The notes under the pieces: model-generated
Databases searched by the model: none
What the model saw: only the letters and a program-made list of their open reading frames with translations
What the model was told of the DNA's origin: nothing
In this document: positions 8,821 through 17,368 of the stretch, piece by piece
Layout: each line of letters begins with the position of its first letter
Position numbering within the stretch: the first letter of the stretch is position 1
Made by a program: the position numbers and the translations under genes
Assembly: GCA_900471485.1 (NCBI GenBank)
Contig: UCEU01000001.1
Coordinates: forward strand, 124,001 to 188,000
Direction: 5' to 3'
Source of the DNA: Hyphomicrobiales bacterium
Lineage (GTDB): Bacteria; Pseudomonadota; Alphaproteobacteria; Rhizobiales; Rhizobiaceae
DNA: 64,000 nt

Positions 8821-9108
8821 ATCGTGTATCCTTCGCTGAATATCCGCGGAGCCTTTGCGGTTCCTGCCCCGGCGCATCGCCAAGACTTTTCCCGCAAGTT
8901 CCGTTGCTGTTGGTTCGGGACATCCCGAGCACCCAAGTTAGGCTTGTCGGGCCTCAGCTTTCAGTCCAGATCAGCGCACATCGGCGGTGCAAGAACGATC
9001 CGGTTTGGACCTCTCCGCGGCGTCATATGCGTTGTTAATCCTCGACAATGATTTAGGTTTGGCATGGACAACCTGCCAAGATGCACCTCGGTGGTGCTGG
9101 AGAGCACC

Positions 9109-10026
9109 ATGAACGACTGGGATGATATCAGATATTTTCTTGCCGTCGCGCGCGCTGGCTCCGTGCGGGCGGCTGCGGAGGCGTTGGGAGTGAACCACTC
9201 CACCGTGTTGCGACGGATCGCCCAATTGGAGGGACGTCTTGGGGCACGGATGTTCGAGAGGCTGCCGTCGGGATACACGATCACATCCGCCGGAGAGGAG
9301 GTCCGCGAATTTGCCGAGAATATGGAGGCGTCGTCGCATCAGTTGGAGACACGCGTCTTCGGCCGAGACCAGAGCGTTCGAGGCCTTCTTCGAGTGACGC
9401 TTCCGTCGCCGCTGGCGGGGTATCTGCTCATGCCGGATTTCGCCGAGTTCGCGCGTCTCCATCCTGACATCGAGATGGAAGTCCTTTCATCCGGCGAGCT
9501 GGCAAATCTGACCAACAGAGAGGCCGACGTAGCGATCCGTGTCGTCTACGACAGTGCGACCCTTCCGCTCAATCTTCACGGGCTGAAGGGGCCGGAAGTG
9601 TTCGGAGGATTCTACATATCAGTGGATCGGCTGGCGGCTTGGCGCGCGGATGGCGTCGTCCCCAGGTGGATCGCCGTAAGCGGCCATGGCGTTCCCGACT
9701 GGACTTCCGAGGGGCGGGCCCACACATCGGCCGCCCCATTTAGGACAACGGATTTTGAGACGCAGATCGCGGCGGTACGGCGGGGGATCGGCATAACCGC
9801 ACTGCCGTGTTTCGTAGGAGACTCTGACCCCTTGCTGATCAGGGTCCCGCAAACCGACCTGCACCTGTATGGAGAGGCCTGGCTTCTTACACAGGGGGAA
9901 GCCCGCAAGACGAAGAGGGTGCGGCTGTTCACCGAGTTCGTATCTCGAAGGCTTGCCGCCTATGCTCCGCTTCTCGGTGGGCTTACCCGCCGCAAATCGT
10001 CACATGAAGGGGAGGCAGGCACGTGA
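9109..10026 (+). CDS. LysR-family transcriptional regulator
   Basis: The 305-residue protein has an N-terminal winged helix-turn-helix (residues ~4-62: DWDDIRYFLAVARAGSVRAAAEALGVNHSTVLRRI) and a periplasmic-binding-fold effector domain (residues ~90-290). The wording 'LGVNHSTVLRRI' is typical of the LysR subgroup that controls adjacent SDR or oxidoreductase genes. I chose the ATG at 9109, which follows a GGAGAG; the upstream in-frame ATG at 9064 adds 15 residues without a ribosome site. It probably regulates the divergent SDR gene, with its operator in the shared 288-nt gap. The effector is unknown. Confidence 0.88.
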   Translation: MNDWDDIRYFLAVARAGSVRAAAEALGVNHSTVLRRIAQLEGRLGARMFERLPSGYTITSAGEEVREFAENMEASSHQLETRVFGRDQSVRGLLRVTLPSPLAGYLLMPDFAEFARLHPDIEMEVLSSGELANLTNREADVAIRVVYDSATLPLNLHGLKGPEVFGGFYISVDRLAAWRADGVVPRWIAVSGHGVPDWTSEGRAHTSAAPFRTTDFETQIAAVRRGIGITALPCFVGDSDPLLIRVPQTDLHLYGEAWLLTQGEARKTKRVRLFTEFVSRRLAAYAPLLGGLTRRKSSHEGEAGT

Positions 10027-10274
10027 TCGTACGGACGCGTCATCGCCAGTTCGCAAGCACGAGCTGATCGGCCCACGAAGCAAGGAGGGCTGGTAGACCT
10101 CGGTGACTGACGCGTTCCGCATGTGCCGCCGACGGCCCGACACGCTCGAGCCGTCAGGTGCTGGCGACAGTTTTCATCAGTCAAACCACAGGCGCTGAGG
10201 AGGACGTCAGTTCAGCGCGCTCGCCGCGTGAGAACCAGTGCCGGGAGCCTTCTCTGGTTTGGCCTCCCAGCCGC

Positions 10275-12245
10275 CTATCTTTTGGCTTCTTGGCGGAAAA
10301 CCAGGAGGATAAAGTAGGGGCATCCGATGAATGCCGCCAGAACGCCGGCGGGGATCTCATAGGGAAAGTCGACACTTCGGCCGATCCAGTCCGCGAGCAT
10401 CATCAGCAGTCCTCCGATGACGCTAGACATCAGCATGAACGATCCGGGTCCGCGTGGACGCGACATGCGAGCCATGTGAGGGGCCATGAGGCCGACGAAG
10501 CTCAGCGGCCCGACAATGAGCGTCGCGGCCGCGGTCAACGTCGCGGAAAACAACAAAAGCGTGGCGCGGATGCGCACCGGACGCATGCCGACCGACCGTG
10601 CGAGTGCGTCACCCATCGGCAGGATCTCGATCCACCGGCGAAATAGGGGTGAAAGCAGAAGCGCCACGATCGCGATGAGAGCGGCGATGATCGCGACCAG
10701 ACCCGTGGCGCGAAACGTCGGTCCCATCGTCCATGCGAGGACGTATGTTGCGCGCGGATCGCCACTGGCAACGATGACTGATATGACCGACGTGACCAAT
10801 GCGCCTACCGCGACGCCTGCGAGCATGACAGGGCCCGGCGCGAAATCGTGCCGCCTGGCGACAAAGAGGATGATGGTCAATGCAATCAGCGCGCCGATGA
10901 TGCCGCCCGCCAACGGCATGACCGGCGAACTCATGCCGCCGAGAAACAGGGCTGCGATTATGCCCAGGCCAGCACCTCCACTCACGCCCAAACCTTCAGG
11001 ACTTGCCATGGGGTTTCTCGCCACGGCCTGCAGGACGGCTCCCGAGAGTGCCAACATGGCGCCGGCGGACGCAGATGTGAGAACGCGCGGCCAACGGCCG
11101 AGCGCGAGAACCGAAACGTCGATGTTGTTTGAAAAGACATGTTCGGTCAGCGACAGGCCCGCGACGAGGATCATCAGCGCGATCGACAGCGGCGGCGCAA
11201 GGTTTCGCGTGATCGGGGCCATTGGTTGCAGCGCACGGTCTTGAAATGGGGCTGGAGGAACTTTGCGCAGCATGAACAGCATCGCGAGCGCGCCGGTGAG
11301 CGCGGTGATCGTTCCTGTCGGCACTTCCCCAATGACGGGTGCGGCAACCAGCACGATTCCATCAGCCAACAGCAGCAAGGCACCGCCGATCAACGCTCCC
11401 CACAGAAGTCGCTGCGGCAGTGTCCGCGCGCCGCACAGACGCGCGATGTGAGGGGCGGCCAGACCAATGAACGCGATCACCCCGATGCGGGCCACGACCA
11501 TCGCCGACAGCAGCGTCGCCAGGAAGAGAACGGCGAGACGCAGCTTCGATGGCGATATCCCGAGACTTCTCGCGCCGGCGTCATCGAGCCCGGCGATGGC
11601 GAGCGGCCGGACGAAGAGCAGGAGCGCCGGGACGAGCACCAGCATCCGCAACGAAAGCGCGGTGGCGTTGGAGAAGTCGTTCTGGATAAGCGAGCCGCTC
11701 CCCCAGATGAACACGCTGCGCAGGTACTCGTGATGGAACAGCGCCATGACGACCGACGCGGAGCCGGCCGCAAAGCTGACGATCATTCCCGACAAGAGCA
11801 GGGTGACCGGGGCGAAGCCGCTCCTAGCTGCAAGTCCGCAGACGACCGCGACTGCTGCCAGTGCACCAATGACGCCGGCAAATTCGCGATATTCGGCCGA
11901 GATGCTGACAGTGGTGAGCGAGACGACCGTGATTGCCAGCTGCGCGCCGGAGAGAACGCCGAGCGTCGATGGCTCGGCCAGCGGATTTTTCAGGATCTGC
12001 TGGAAGATCGTACCCGTGAACCCAAGCGCCGTGCCGGCAAGCAGAGCAACCGCGATGCGCGGGAGAAGAGAGAAATGGACATAGGCTTGTCCAAACGAGG
12101 TGTTATCAGGATGCAGGAACGTCTCGAGAAGGCGATCGGGTGCGACGTATCTCAGTTGTCCCAGAACGCAGAGGGCAAGCGCGAGGATCAGGGCCAGCCA
12201 AAACGCGCGGGCGGGCGTGACGAACTGGTTCCTATGCAAAACCAA
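10275..12245 (-). CDS. fhuB: Fe3+-siderophore ABC permease, fused double FecCD (FhuB-like)
   Basis: This ~656-residue inner-membrane permease consists of two tandem FecCD domains, the fused FhuB architecture (single-domain permeases are about 330 residues). Each half carries the family hallmarks: GTALGFTGTIFQQILKNPLAEPSTLG and GAMLALSGAVLQAVARNPMASPEGLG for the first, and IGVIAFIGLAAPHIAR and GPLSFVGLMAPHMAR for the second. It would form the channel for ferric hydroxamate entry from the periplasm. The frame is open to an ATG at 12326, but that would overlap the preceding gene by about 95 nt. TTG codons at 12245 or 12239 (after GAAAGG) are more reasonable, so the start is uncertain. No ATPase gene follows. 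Confidence 0.85.
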   Translation of the reverse strand: MVLHRNQFVTPARAFWLALILALALCVLGQLRYVAPDRLLETFLHPDNTSFGQAYVHFSLLPRIAVALLAGTALGFTGTIFQQILKNPLAEPSTLGVLSGAQLAITVVSLTTVSISAEYREFAGVIGALAAVAVVCGLAARSGFAPVTLLLSGMIVSFAAGSASVVMALFHHEYLRSVFIWGSGSLIQNDFSNATALSLRMLVLVPALLLFVRPLAIAGLDDAGARSLGISPSKLRLAVLFLATLLSAMVVARIGVIAFIGLAAPHIARLCGARTLPQRLLWGALIGGALLLLADGIVLVAAPVIGEVPTGTITALTGALAMLFMLRKVPPAPFQDRALQPMAPITRNLAPPLSIALMILVAGLSLTEHVFSNNIDVSVLALGRWPRVLTSASAGAMLALSGAVLQAVARNPMASPEGLGVSGGAGLGIIAALFLGGMSSPVMPLAGGIIGALIALTIILFVARRHDFAPGPVMLAGVAVGALVTSVISVIVASGDPRATYVLAWTMGPTFRATGLVAIIAALIAIVALLLSPLFRRWIEILPMGDALARSVGMRPVRIRATLLLFSATLTAAATLIVGPLSFVGLMAPHMARMSRPRGPGSFMLMSSVIGGLLMMLADWIGRSVDFPYEIPAGVLAAFIGCPYFILLVFRQEAKR

Positions 12246-13122
12246 GGGCCTTTCGAAGAACTTCGGCGAAGCGCATTGCGGATGGAAACGCCCCGAAGAC
12301 CCAGGTGGGCGGAATGGTGGCGACATCGCCGCGCTGCACCGCCGGCAGCGACCGCCAGAGCGCGCTTCTCAGGAATTCATCTGGCGGGCCGGGCTCGATG
12401 ATCAGCAACCGCGCCTCGGGGTGTCGGGCGATGGCGTCGAGGCCGGCGGTGGCGAAGCCCCAATTATTGGTGGGTTCGTTCCAGGCGTTTGCGATGCCGA
12501 TTTTTGCAAGCACGTCATCAAACAGGCTTCCGGTCCCATAGATGTCGATTATCCGGTCGTCCGTGAACTTGACGATCAGCAGAGGACGGCCGTCATAGGC
12601 TGTCATTTCGGCCTTGATGGCAGCGAGCCTCGCGTAGCTGCGATCAAGGAAGGCTTCACTGGCCGGAGCGCGTCCGATACGCTGGCCGATCGCGACCAAC
12701 GCCTCGTGCGATCGCTGCAAGGGTTGCTGCTCGGCTGTATAAAGCGGCAGCGCCATGGTCGGGGCTATCTCTTGCAATCGCGCTTGAGAGACGCCGTAGT
12801 TGGCCTGCGACAAGATCAGGTCCGGTCGCAGCGACCTCAGGAGTTCCATGTTGGGCCATGAGCGCAGGCCGAGATCGATCGTTCCGTCCGGAAGTGCCGG
12901 AACGACGACGCGGTCGCCATAGAGCGGAGCCTCCGCGACCGACTGCGGAGCGACGCCGATCGCAAGCAAGCTTTCCGCCCATCCCCAATCCAGGACCGCT
13001 ATCTTGGGAGAGGGAAGTTCAGCCAAAGCGACACGCGGCATCATGAACGCACCGAACGCGGCAGCAAATTGCCGCCGCGTCAGTTGACCGGGATGGGATC
13101 GGCGAGACTCTGCCACCGTCAC
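12232..13122 (-). CDS. fhuD: Siderophore ABC transporter substrate-binding protein (FhuD-like)
   Basis: This 296-residue protein has a twin-arginine signal (TRRQFAAAFGAFMMPRVALA) ending near residue 34, then a class III binding-protein fold: IAVLDWGWAESLLAIGVAPQSVAEA, LRPDLILSQANYGVS, and a C-terminal FPSAMRFAEVLRKAL. Proteins of this family deliver ferric hydroxamates to FhuB. The start is a GTG at 13122 whose last two bases form part of the TGA stop of the receptor gene (GTGA overlap), so translation is probably coupled. It overlaps the downstream permease frame. Ligand identity (ferrichrome or ferrioxamine type) cannot be told from sequence alone. Confidence 0.87.
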   Translation of the reverse strand: MTVAESRRSHPGQLTRRQFAAAFGAFMMPRVALAELPSPKIAVLDWGWAESLLAIGVAPQSVAEAPLYGDRVVVPALPDGTIDLGLRSWPNMELLRSLRPDLILSQANYGVSQARLQEIAPTMALPLYTAEQQPLQRSHEALVAIGQRIGRAPASEAFLDRSYARLAAIKAEMTAYDGRPLLIVKFTDDRIIDIYGTGSLFDDVLAKIGIANAWNEPTNNWGFATAGLDAIARHPEARLLIIEPGPPDEFLRSALWRSLPAVQRGDVATIPPTWVFGAFPSAMRFAEVLRKALGFA

Positions 13123-15608
13123 CAGCTATATTTCAGTGTCGCGTAGACGGTGCGTCCTTCGCCCCAATAGCATCCGGTCGCGGCTATGCAGGTGGACACG
13201 TATTTCCGGTCGAACAGGTTGCTGACGTTGACGGACGCCTTCAGGCCCTCGAGTTTCGGATTGGCCTTGCCGAAGTCATAGCGCAGGGCGGCGTCGAAGA
13301 CCGTGTAGCTCGGGATGTCGAACGTGTTGGCATTGTCGCCGAATGTCTGGCCCGTATAGCGCGCGCCGGCTCCAACACTCAGGCCGTCCCAGTTCGTCGA
13401 GCTCTGCAAGGCGTAGTCCAGCCAGATAGCTGCCTGATGCCGAGGGACAAAAGCAAAACGGTTGCCCTCGTTGCTCTTGGCTGCAGCACTCGTGGGGTTA
13501 TCCTTCGTGATTTCGCTGTCGGTATAGGCATAGGATGCGATGACGGAGAAGCCATCGGTCAACTCGGCCTTGCCTTCGGCTTCAATGCCCCGCATGATCA
13601 CTTGGCCCGTTTGCACGCGCTGGCCAGAGTGATCCGGATCGGGGGTGAGAACGTTGTCCTGAACCAGATGGTAAGCGGACAAGGTGATGAAGCTGTTCAT
13701 TCCTTCCGGCTGGTACTTCACGCCCACTTCGTATTGTTCGCCGAGCGTAGGGCTGAAGGGGTTCCCTGAAACGTCCGTCCCCGCTGCCGGGTTGAACGAT
13801 GTCGAATAGCCCGCGTAGGGTGAAACGCCATTGTCGAAATTGTAGACAATGCCCGTTTTCCAGGTAAAGCGTCCGTCGTTCTGATCGATAGCCTTCACGC
13901 CGCCGCTGCTCATGGTCAGGGTTCTGGTATCGGTGTTCGCCCAGTCGTAGCGACCGCCAACGGAAAACGCGAAGCGATCCCATTCCACCTGATCTTGCGC
14001 GTAGATGCCCAGTTGGCTCCGGTGCTGGTTGGTACGCGTGTCGATCGGCGGACGCGTGATGGCGCTTGCTCCGTAGACCGGGTCGTAGCCATTGAATGGG
14101 ATGAAGATCGGTGAAAGCACGGATTCTTCGTAACGGCTGCTCTCATAGGAGTAGTCGATCCCGAATAAAGCGGTGTGCTCGAACTCGCCCGTGGAGAACT
14201 TGGCGATGGCCTGGTTGTCGACCGTGATAGCGCGTGCGCTTTCCGGGAAGGCCCAGGCGTAGCGATAGAACGCCGCCGGATCACAGGTACCCAGGCAATA
14301 GGGCTGAACGCGCTGGGTATCCGTCCCGACATAGGAATAACGCAGGTTCTGACGCACCGTCCAGGTGTCGTCGAACTCGTGCTCGAATTCGTAGCCGACA
14401 GATGCCTGATCGCTCTTGTAGTGGTCGTAACCGGGCTCTCCCGGAAAGGCTCCACGCGGCAACTCGGGATAGATCCCGGTATAGAGCGTTCCGTTCGCGG
14501 GAAGGGCAGGCGCGCCGCCTCCTCCTGGTGAGTTTATCTTCTGGTAGTCGGCATGGACGGTCAGGGACGTCGCCTCGTCCGGCTTGATGGTGAACGAAGG
14601 TGCGATGTAGGCTTTCCGCTCCTCGACGAAGTCATACTGCGTGTCCGTCGCGCGACCTACGCCGATGATACGGTAGAGGAAGGCATCGTCGCCATTGACC
14701 GAGCCGCCGAGATCGAAGGCGGTCTGAATACGCTTGTCCGTTCCGAGTTGCAGTTCGACCTCGTTCCTGGCCGTTGCGCTTGGTCGCTTCGACACCATGT
14801 TGATCAGGCCACCCGGCTCGCCCTGGCCATAGAGGACGGATGATGGGCCCTTGAGGACTTCCGCTCGTTCCAGGCTGTAAGGCTCGACGCGCGGCTGCGC
14901 GTAGCCGCGTGAGCCGAACGGCAAACGAAGGCCATCGAGATAGCGCCCCGGTCGAAAGCCGCGAATGGTGAACCAGTCATAACGGGAGTCGTCGCCGTAC
15001 TGGCTGATGACGCCGGGTGTATAGCGCAGGGCCTGTGTCAGTGTCGCCGACCCTTGTGCCGTCATCTGATCCTTCGTGACGACATTGATAGCCTGCGGCG
15101 TCTCCTTGAGCGGTGTATCGGTCTTCGTTCCGGTGGCGCTCTGCCTGGCGACGATGCCGTCGACAGGGCCAAGTGCCTGTTCGCCGGCCACGGTGATCGG
15201 CTGAAGCACGGTCGATCCATCCGAGGGAGCGACACTCGCGCCTCCGGCTGGGTTGACGAGGACAACGGTATTCGCAGACGAGAAGCGATAGGAGAGGCCT
15301 GTTCCTGCCAGAAGCCGCGAGAGGCCGGCTTCTGCGGGCATGTCGCCCGATAATCCTGGTGTGCGCAGATTGCCGGGCAGCGCGCCGTCGAACACGACGT
15401 CCACGCCCGTGATCGAGGAGTAACGGACGAGCGCGGCCGACAGCGACTGTCCCGGAATCGAGAATTGATAACTCTTGCCGGCAGTTTGTGCGGAAAGCGT
15501 CGTCGCTGCTGTCAGCGGGAAGAAGGATACACAAGCCGCGAGAAGAGCCTGACGCGCAACCTTCAGCTCGCTTCGATGGCTGCTTCCGAAATAAGTCAAC
15601 ACAGACAC
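13119..15608 (-). CDS. TonB-dependent siderophore receptor with STN signalling domain
   Basis: The 829-residue outer-membrane protein has a signal peptide (about residues 1-41, ending LSAQTA). A secretin/TonB short N-terminal domain (STN, about 46-118, YQFSIPGQSLSAALVRYSSITG) follows. A TonB-box/plug region comes next with TPLKETPQAINVVTKDQM and the plug motif LKGPSSVLYGQGEPGGLINMVSKRP. The rest is a 22-strand barrel ending in a C-terminal aromatic (LKYSW). The plug wording is that of ferrichrome/ferrioxamine-type receptors. The STN domain marks it as a transducer that talks to a FecR anti-sigma, and exactly such a pair lies upstream. The start is a GTG with GGGGG upstream. Confidence 0.92.
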   Translation of the reverse strand: MSVLTYFGSSHRSELKVARQALLAACVSFFPLTAATTLSAQTAGKSYQFSIPGQSLSAALVRYSSITGVDVVFDGALPGNLRTPGLSGDMPAEAGLSRLLAGTGLSYRFSSANTVVLVNPAGGASVAPSDGSTVLQPITVAGEQALGPVDGIVARQSATGTKTDTPLKETPQAINVVTKDQMTAQGSATLTQALRYTPGVISQYGDDSRYDWFTIRGFRPGRYLDGLRLPFGSRGYAQPRVEPYSLERAEVLKGPSSVLYGQGEPGGLINMVSKRPSATARNEVELQLGTDKRIQTAFDLGGSVNGDDAFLYRIIGVGRATDTQYDFVEERKAYIAPSFTIKPDEATSLTVHADYQKINSPGGGGAPALPANGTLYTGIYPELPRGAFPGEPGYDHYKSDQASVGYEFEHEFDDTWTVRQNLRYSYVGTDTQRVQPYCLGTCDPAAFYRYAWAFPESARAITVDNQAIAKFSTGEFEHTALFGIDYSYESSRYEESVLSPIFIPFNGYDPVYGASAITRPPIDTRTNQHRSQLGIYAQDQVEWDRFAFSVGGRYDWANTDTRTLTMSSGGVKAIDQNDGRFTWKTGIVYNFDNGVSPYAGYSTSFNPAAGTDVSGNPFSPTLGEQYEVGVKYQPEGMNSFITLSAYHLVQDNVLTPDPDHSGQRVQTGQVIMRGIEAEGKAELTDGFSVIASYAYTDSEITKDNPTSAAAKSNEGNRFAFVPRHQAAIWLDYALQSSTNWDGLSVGAGARYTGQTFGDNANTFDIPSYTVFDAALRYDFGKANPKLEGLKASVNVSNLFDRKYVSTCIAATGCYWGEGRTVYATLKYSW

Positions 15609-15708
15609 AAACGCCCCCTTGAAAACATAGTCGGCCCCAGACGAAACGGGGCTTCAGAAAGAGGGACGATCAAGCCTGGAAAAAACCTGAGTGGATTCTG
15701 AAATATTT

Positions 15709-16647
15709 TTATCGCGGGTATATCAGCGCCAGCCAGGGGGAATAGGTGTCTACCCGGATCGGTAGACCGTGCTCCAGCGTCTGAAGGATGCTGCCGGCCC
15801 GCCTGATGTCGACGATCACGGTGATCGGCCGCTTGGCAAGTGCGCTATCCATGACGATCATCTTGCCTCGACGCCATTTCGACAGCGCTCGGATCGCGTC
15901 TTCCAGCGGCGTCGAAATGAACACCAGCTTGCCGTCGCGCCAGGAAAGCCGGGATTCGATATCGGTTTCGGACGGCCTGGAGATTCTGTCGTTGGCGAAC
16001 ACGACGGATTGCCCCTCCTGCACCTCGAGAGTTTCGAATGGCGAGGATACGCGGACCGAGTGTTCGGCCACGGCGACAACGATGCGATCGTCTTCGCTGG
16101 AAACCGAGAATTGGGTTCCCAGGGCAACCGTACTGAGCGCTGCGGCATTGACGACAAAAGGACGGGAGCTGTCTTTGGCGACGGTGAAGAATGCCTCGCC
16201 TTCTACAAGGGTGACGATGCGCTGCGTCGCCGTGTAGGCGAGCGAGATTGCAGACGAAGTGGAGAGCTCTGCGGTCGATCCATCCGGCAGTGTGACGGTT
16301 CTTGTCTCGCCCTTTTCTGTCCTGAAGTCTGCGGGCAGGGGACGTAGATACGCGGCCGTTGCCAGGGCTGATGAAGCGACGACCACCAAAGCGCTTCCGG
16401 TCTTCAGCAGATTTCGACGTGACAGTCGCGCCGGTTCCGATTTGTCCGGTACCATGCCGGCGCCGACCCAAAGTCGTTCAAGGTCAGCATAGGCCGCGGC
16501 GTTCGACGGATCGGCTTCCAGCCATGCCCTGAAATCGGCGAGGTCATTGGGCGTCGCACTGTCATCCAGCAAGAGCGCAAACCACTCGGCAGCGCTTCTC
16601 GACGCGTCGAGCGTTTGCCGTTGGGATTTCCCGGTTGCGTCCTTCAT
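15709..16647 (-). CDS. fecR: FecR-family anti-sigma/sigma regulator
   Basis: The 312-residue protein has an N-terminal DUF4880 region (about 16-55: AAEWFALLLDDSATPNDLADFRAWLEADPSNAAAYADLERLW), a single membrane segment around residues 80-100, and a periplasmic FecR beta domain (GETRTVTLPDGSTAELSTSSAISL). The segment before the membrane helix reads SRRNLLKTG and resembles a Tat motif, as in several FecR proteins. It would receive the signal from the STN domain of the receptor and control the sigma factor. The start at 16647 (MKDATGK) leaves 46 nt after the sigma gene; the longer frame would overlap that gene. Confidence 0.88.
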   Translation of the reverse strand: MKDATGKSQRQTLDASRSAAEWFALLLDDSATPNDLADFRAWLEADPSNAAAYADLERLWVGAGMVPDKSEPARLSRRNLLKTGSALVVVASSALATAAYLRPLPADFRTEKGETRTVTLPDGSTAELSTSSAISLAYTATQRIVTLVEGEAFFTVAKDSSRPFVVNAAALSTVALGTQFSVSSEDDRIVVAVAEHSVRVSSPFETLEVQEGQSVVFANDRISRPSETDIESRLSWRDGKLVFISTPLEDAIRALSKWRRGKMIVMDSALAKRPITVIVDIRRAGSILQTLEHGLPIRVDTYSPWLALIYPR

Positions 16648-16693
16648 CTGTCTTACAGTCCCCAACGACCTACGGGACGATGCTCCCCGGAGA

Positions 16694-17206
16694 TCATTCG
16701 TCTTCCAGCATCGCGCTTCGCAGGCGTTCCAGTGCAACGATCATATGGCTGAAAACCGTCTTGGGGGAAATCCCCAGACGGGTCCCGATCTCTGCATAGG
16801 TGAGGCCATCGACGCGAGACATCAGGAAGATTTGTCTGGCGCGGGGCGGCATGTTGTCGATGATCGAGGAGATACGTCTCAGTTCATGGACGCCGATCGC
16901 TATTTGCTCGGCGGATGGAGATGGATCGGATATCGTTTCCAATCCATCGATGCCATCCACGAAAGGTGCAATCCTTTTGCGGCGCTGATGGTCGAGGGCC
17001 AGATTGCGGCCCGTCGTCATGAAGTAGCCAGCCAGATCGGCGACCTCTCGCAACAGCGACCGTCTCTCCCAAAATCGAAGGAACGTGTCCTGCAGCAAGT
17101 CCGCGGTCGTAGCCGCGCATCCAACCCGCCGGTAGATGACAGCCGAAAGACGCGCGCGCACGTCAAGAAACGTATCGAGGATTTCGGGGCGTTGAGCGCT
17201 GGTCAT
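16694..17206 (-). CDS. fecI: ECF RNA polymerase sigma factor, FecI type
   Basis: The 170-residue protein has sigma region 2 (residues ~15-80: AATTADLLQDTFLRFWERRSLL) and region 4 (about 110-165: LPxRARQIFLMSRVDGLTYAEIGTRLGISPKTVFSHMIVALERL, reading NMPPRARQ at its start). It is the first gene of the minus-strand siderophore operon, ahead of fecR and the STN receptor, the standard cell-surface-signalling order. It would direct transcription of the receptor gene when ferric siderophore is bound outside. The AT-rich 160 nt upstream probably hold an iron-controlled promoter; I could not identify a confident Fur, RirA or Irr box. Confidence 0.9.
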   Translation of the reverse strand: MTSAQRPEILDTFLDVRARLSAVIYRRVGCAATTADLLQDTFLRFWERRSLLREVADLAGYFMTTGRNLALDHQRRKRIAPFVDGIDGLETISDPSPSAEQIAIGVHELRRISSIIDNMPPRARQIFLMSRVDGLTYAEIGTRLGISPKTVFSHMIVALERLRSAMLEDE

Positions 17207-17368
17207 GCGACGCTGCTAGCATCCGGCAGCAGCCGGGCGCAACATTAAAGTTGATTGATAAATTCATATTTTATCGGCGCGGCCCTTTTGTCACAAAGCC
17301 GACGCGCGGCATCGAGCGCCAGTCAGGACAGTCGGGGGCGGCCGACGAATGTCACCCGCGTGGGTGTT

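Noticed and set aside
10027..10274. Search for an ATPase gene or fragment after fhuB
   Set aside because: The 248-nt gap has no Walker motif or signature in any frame.
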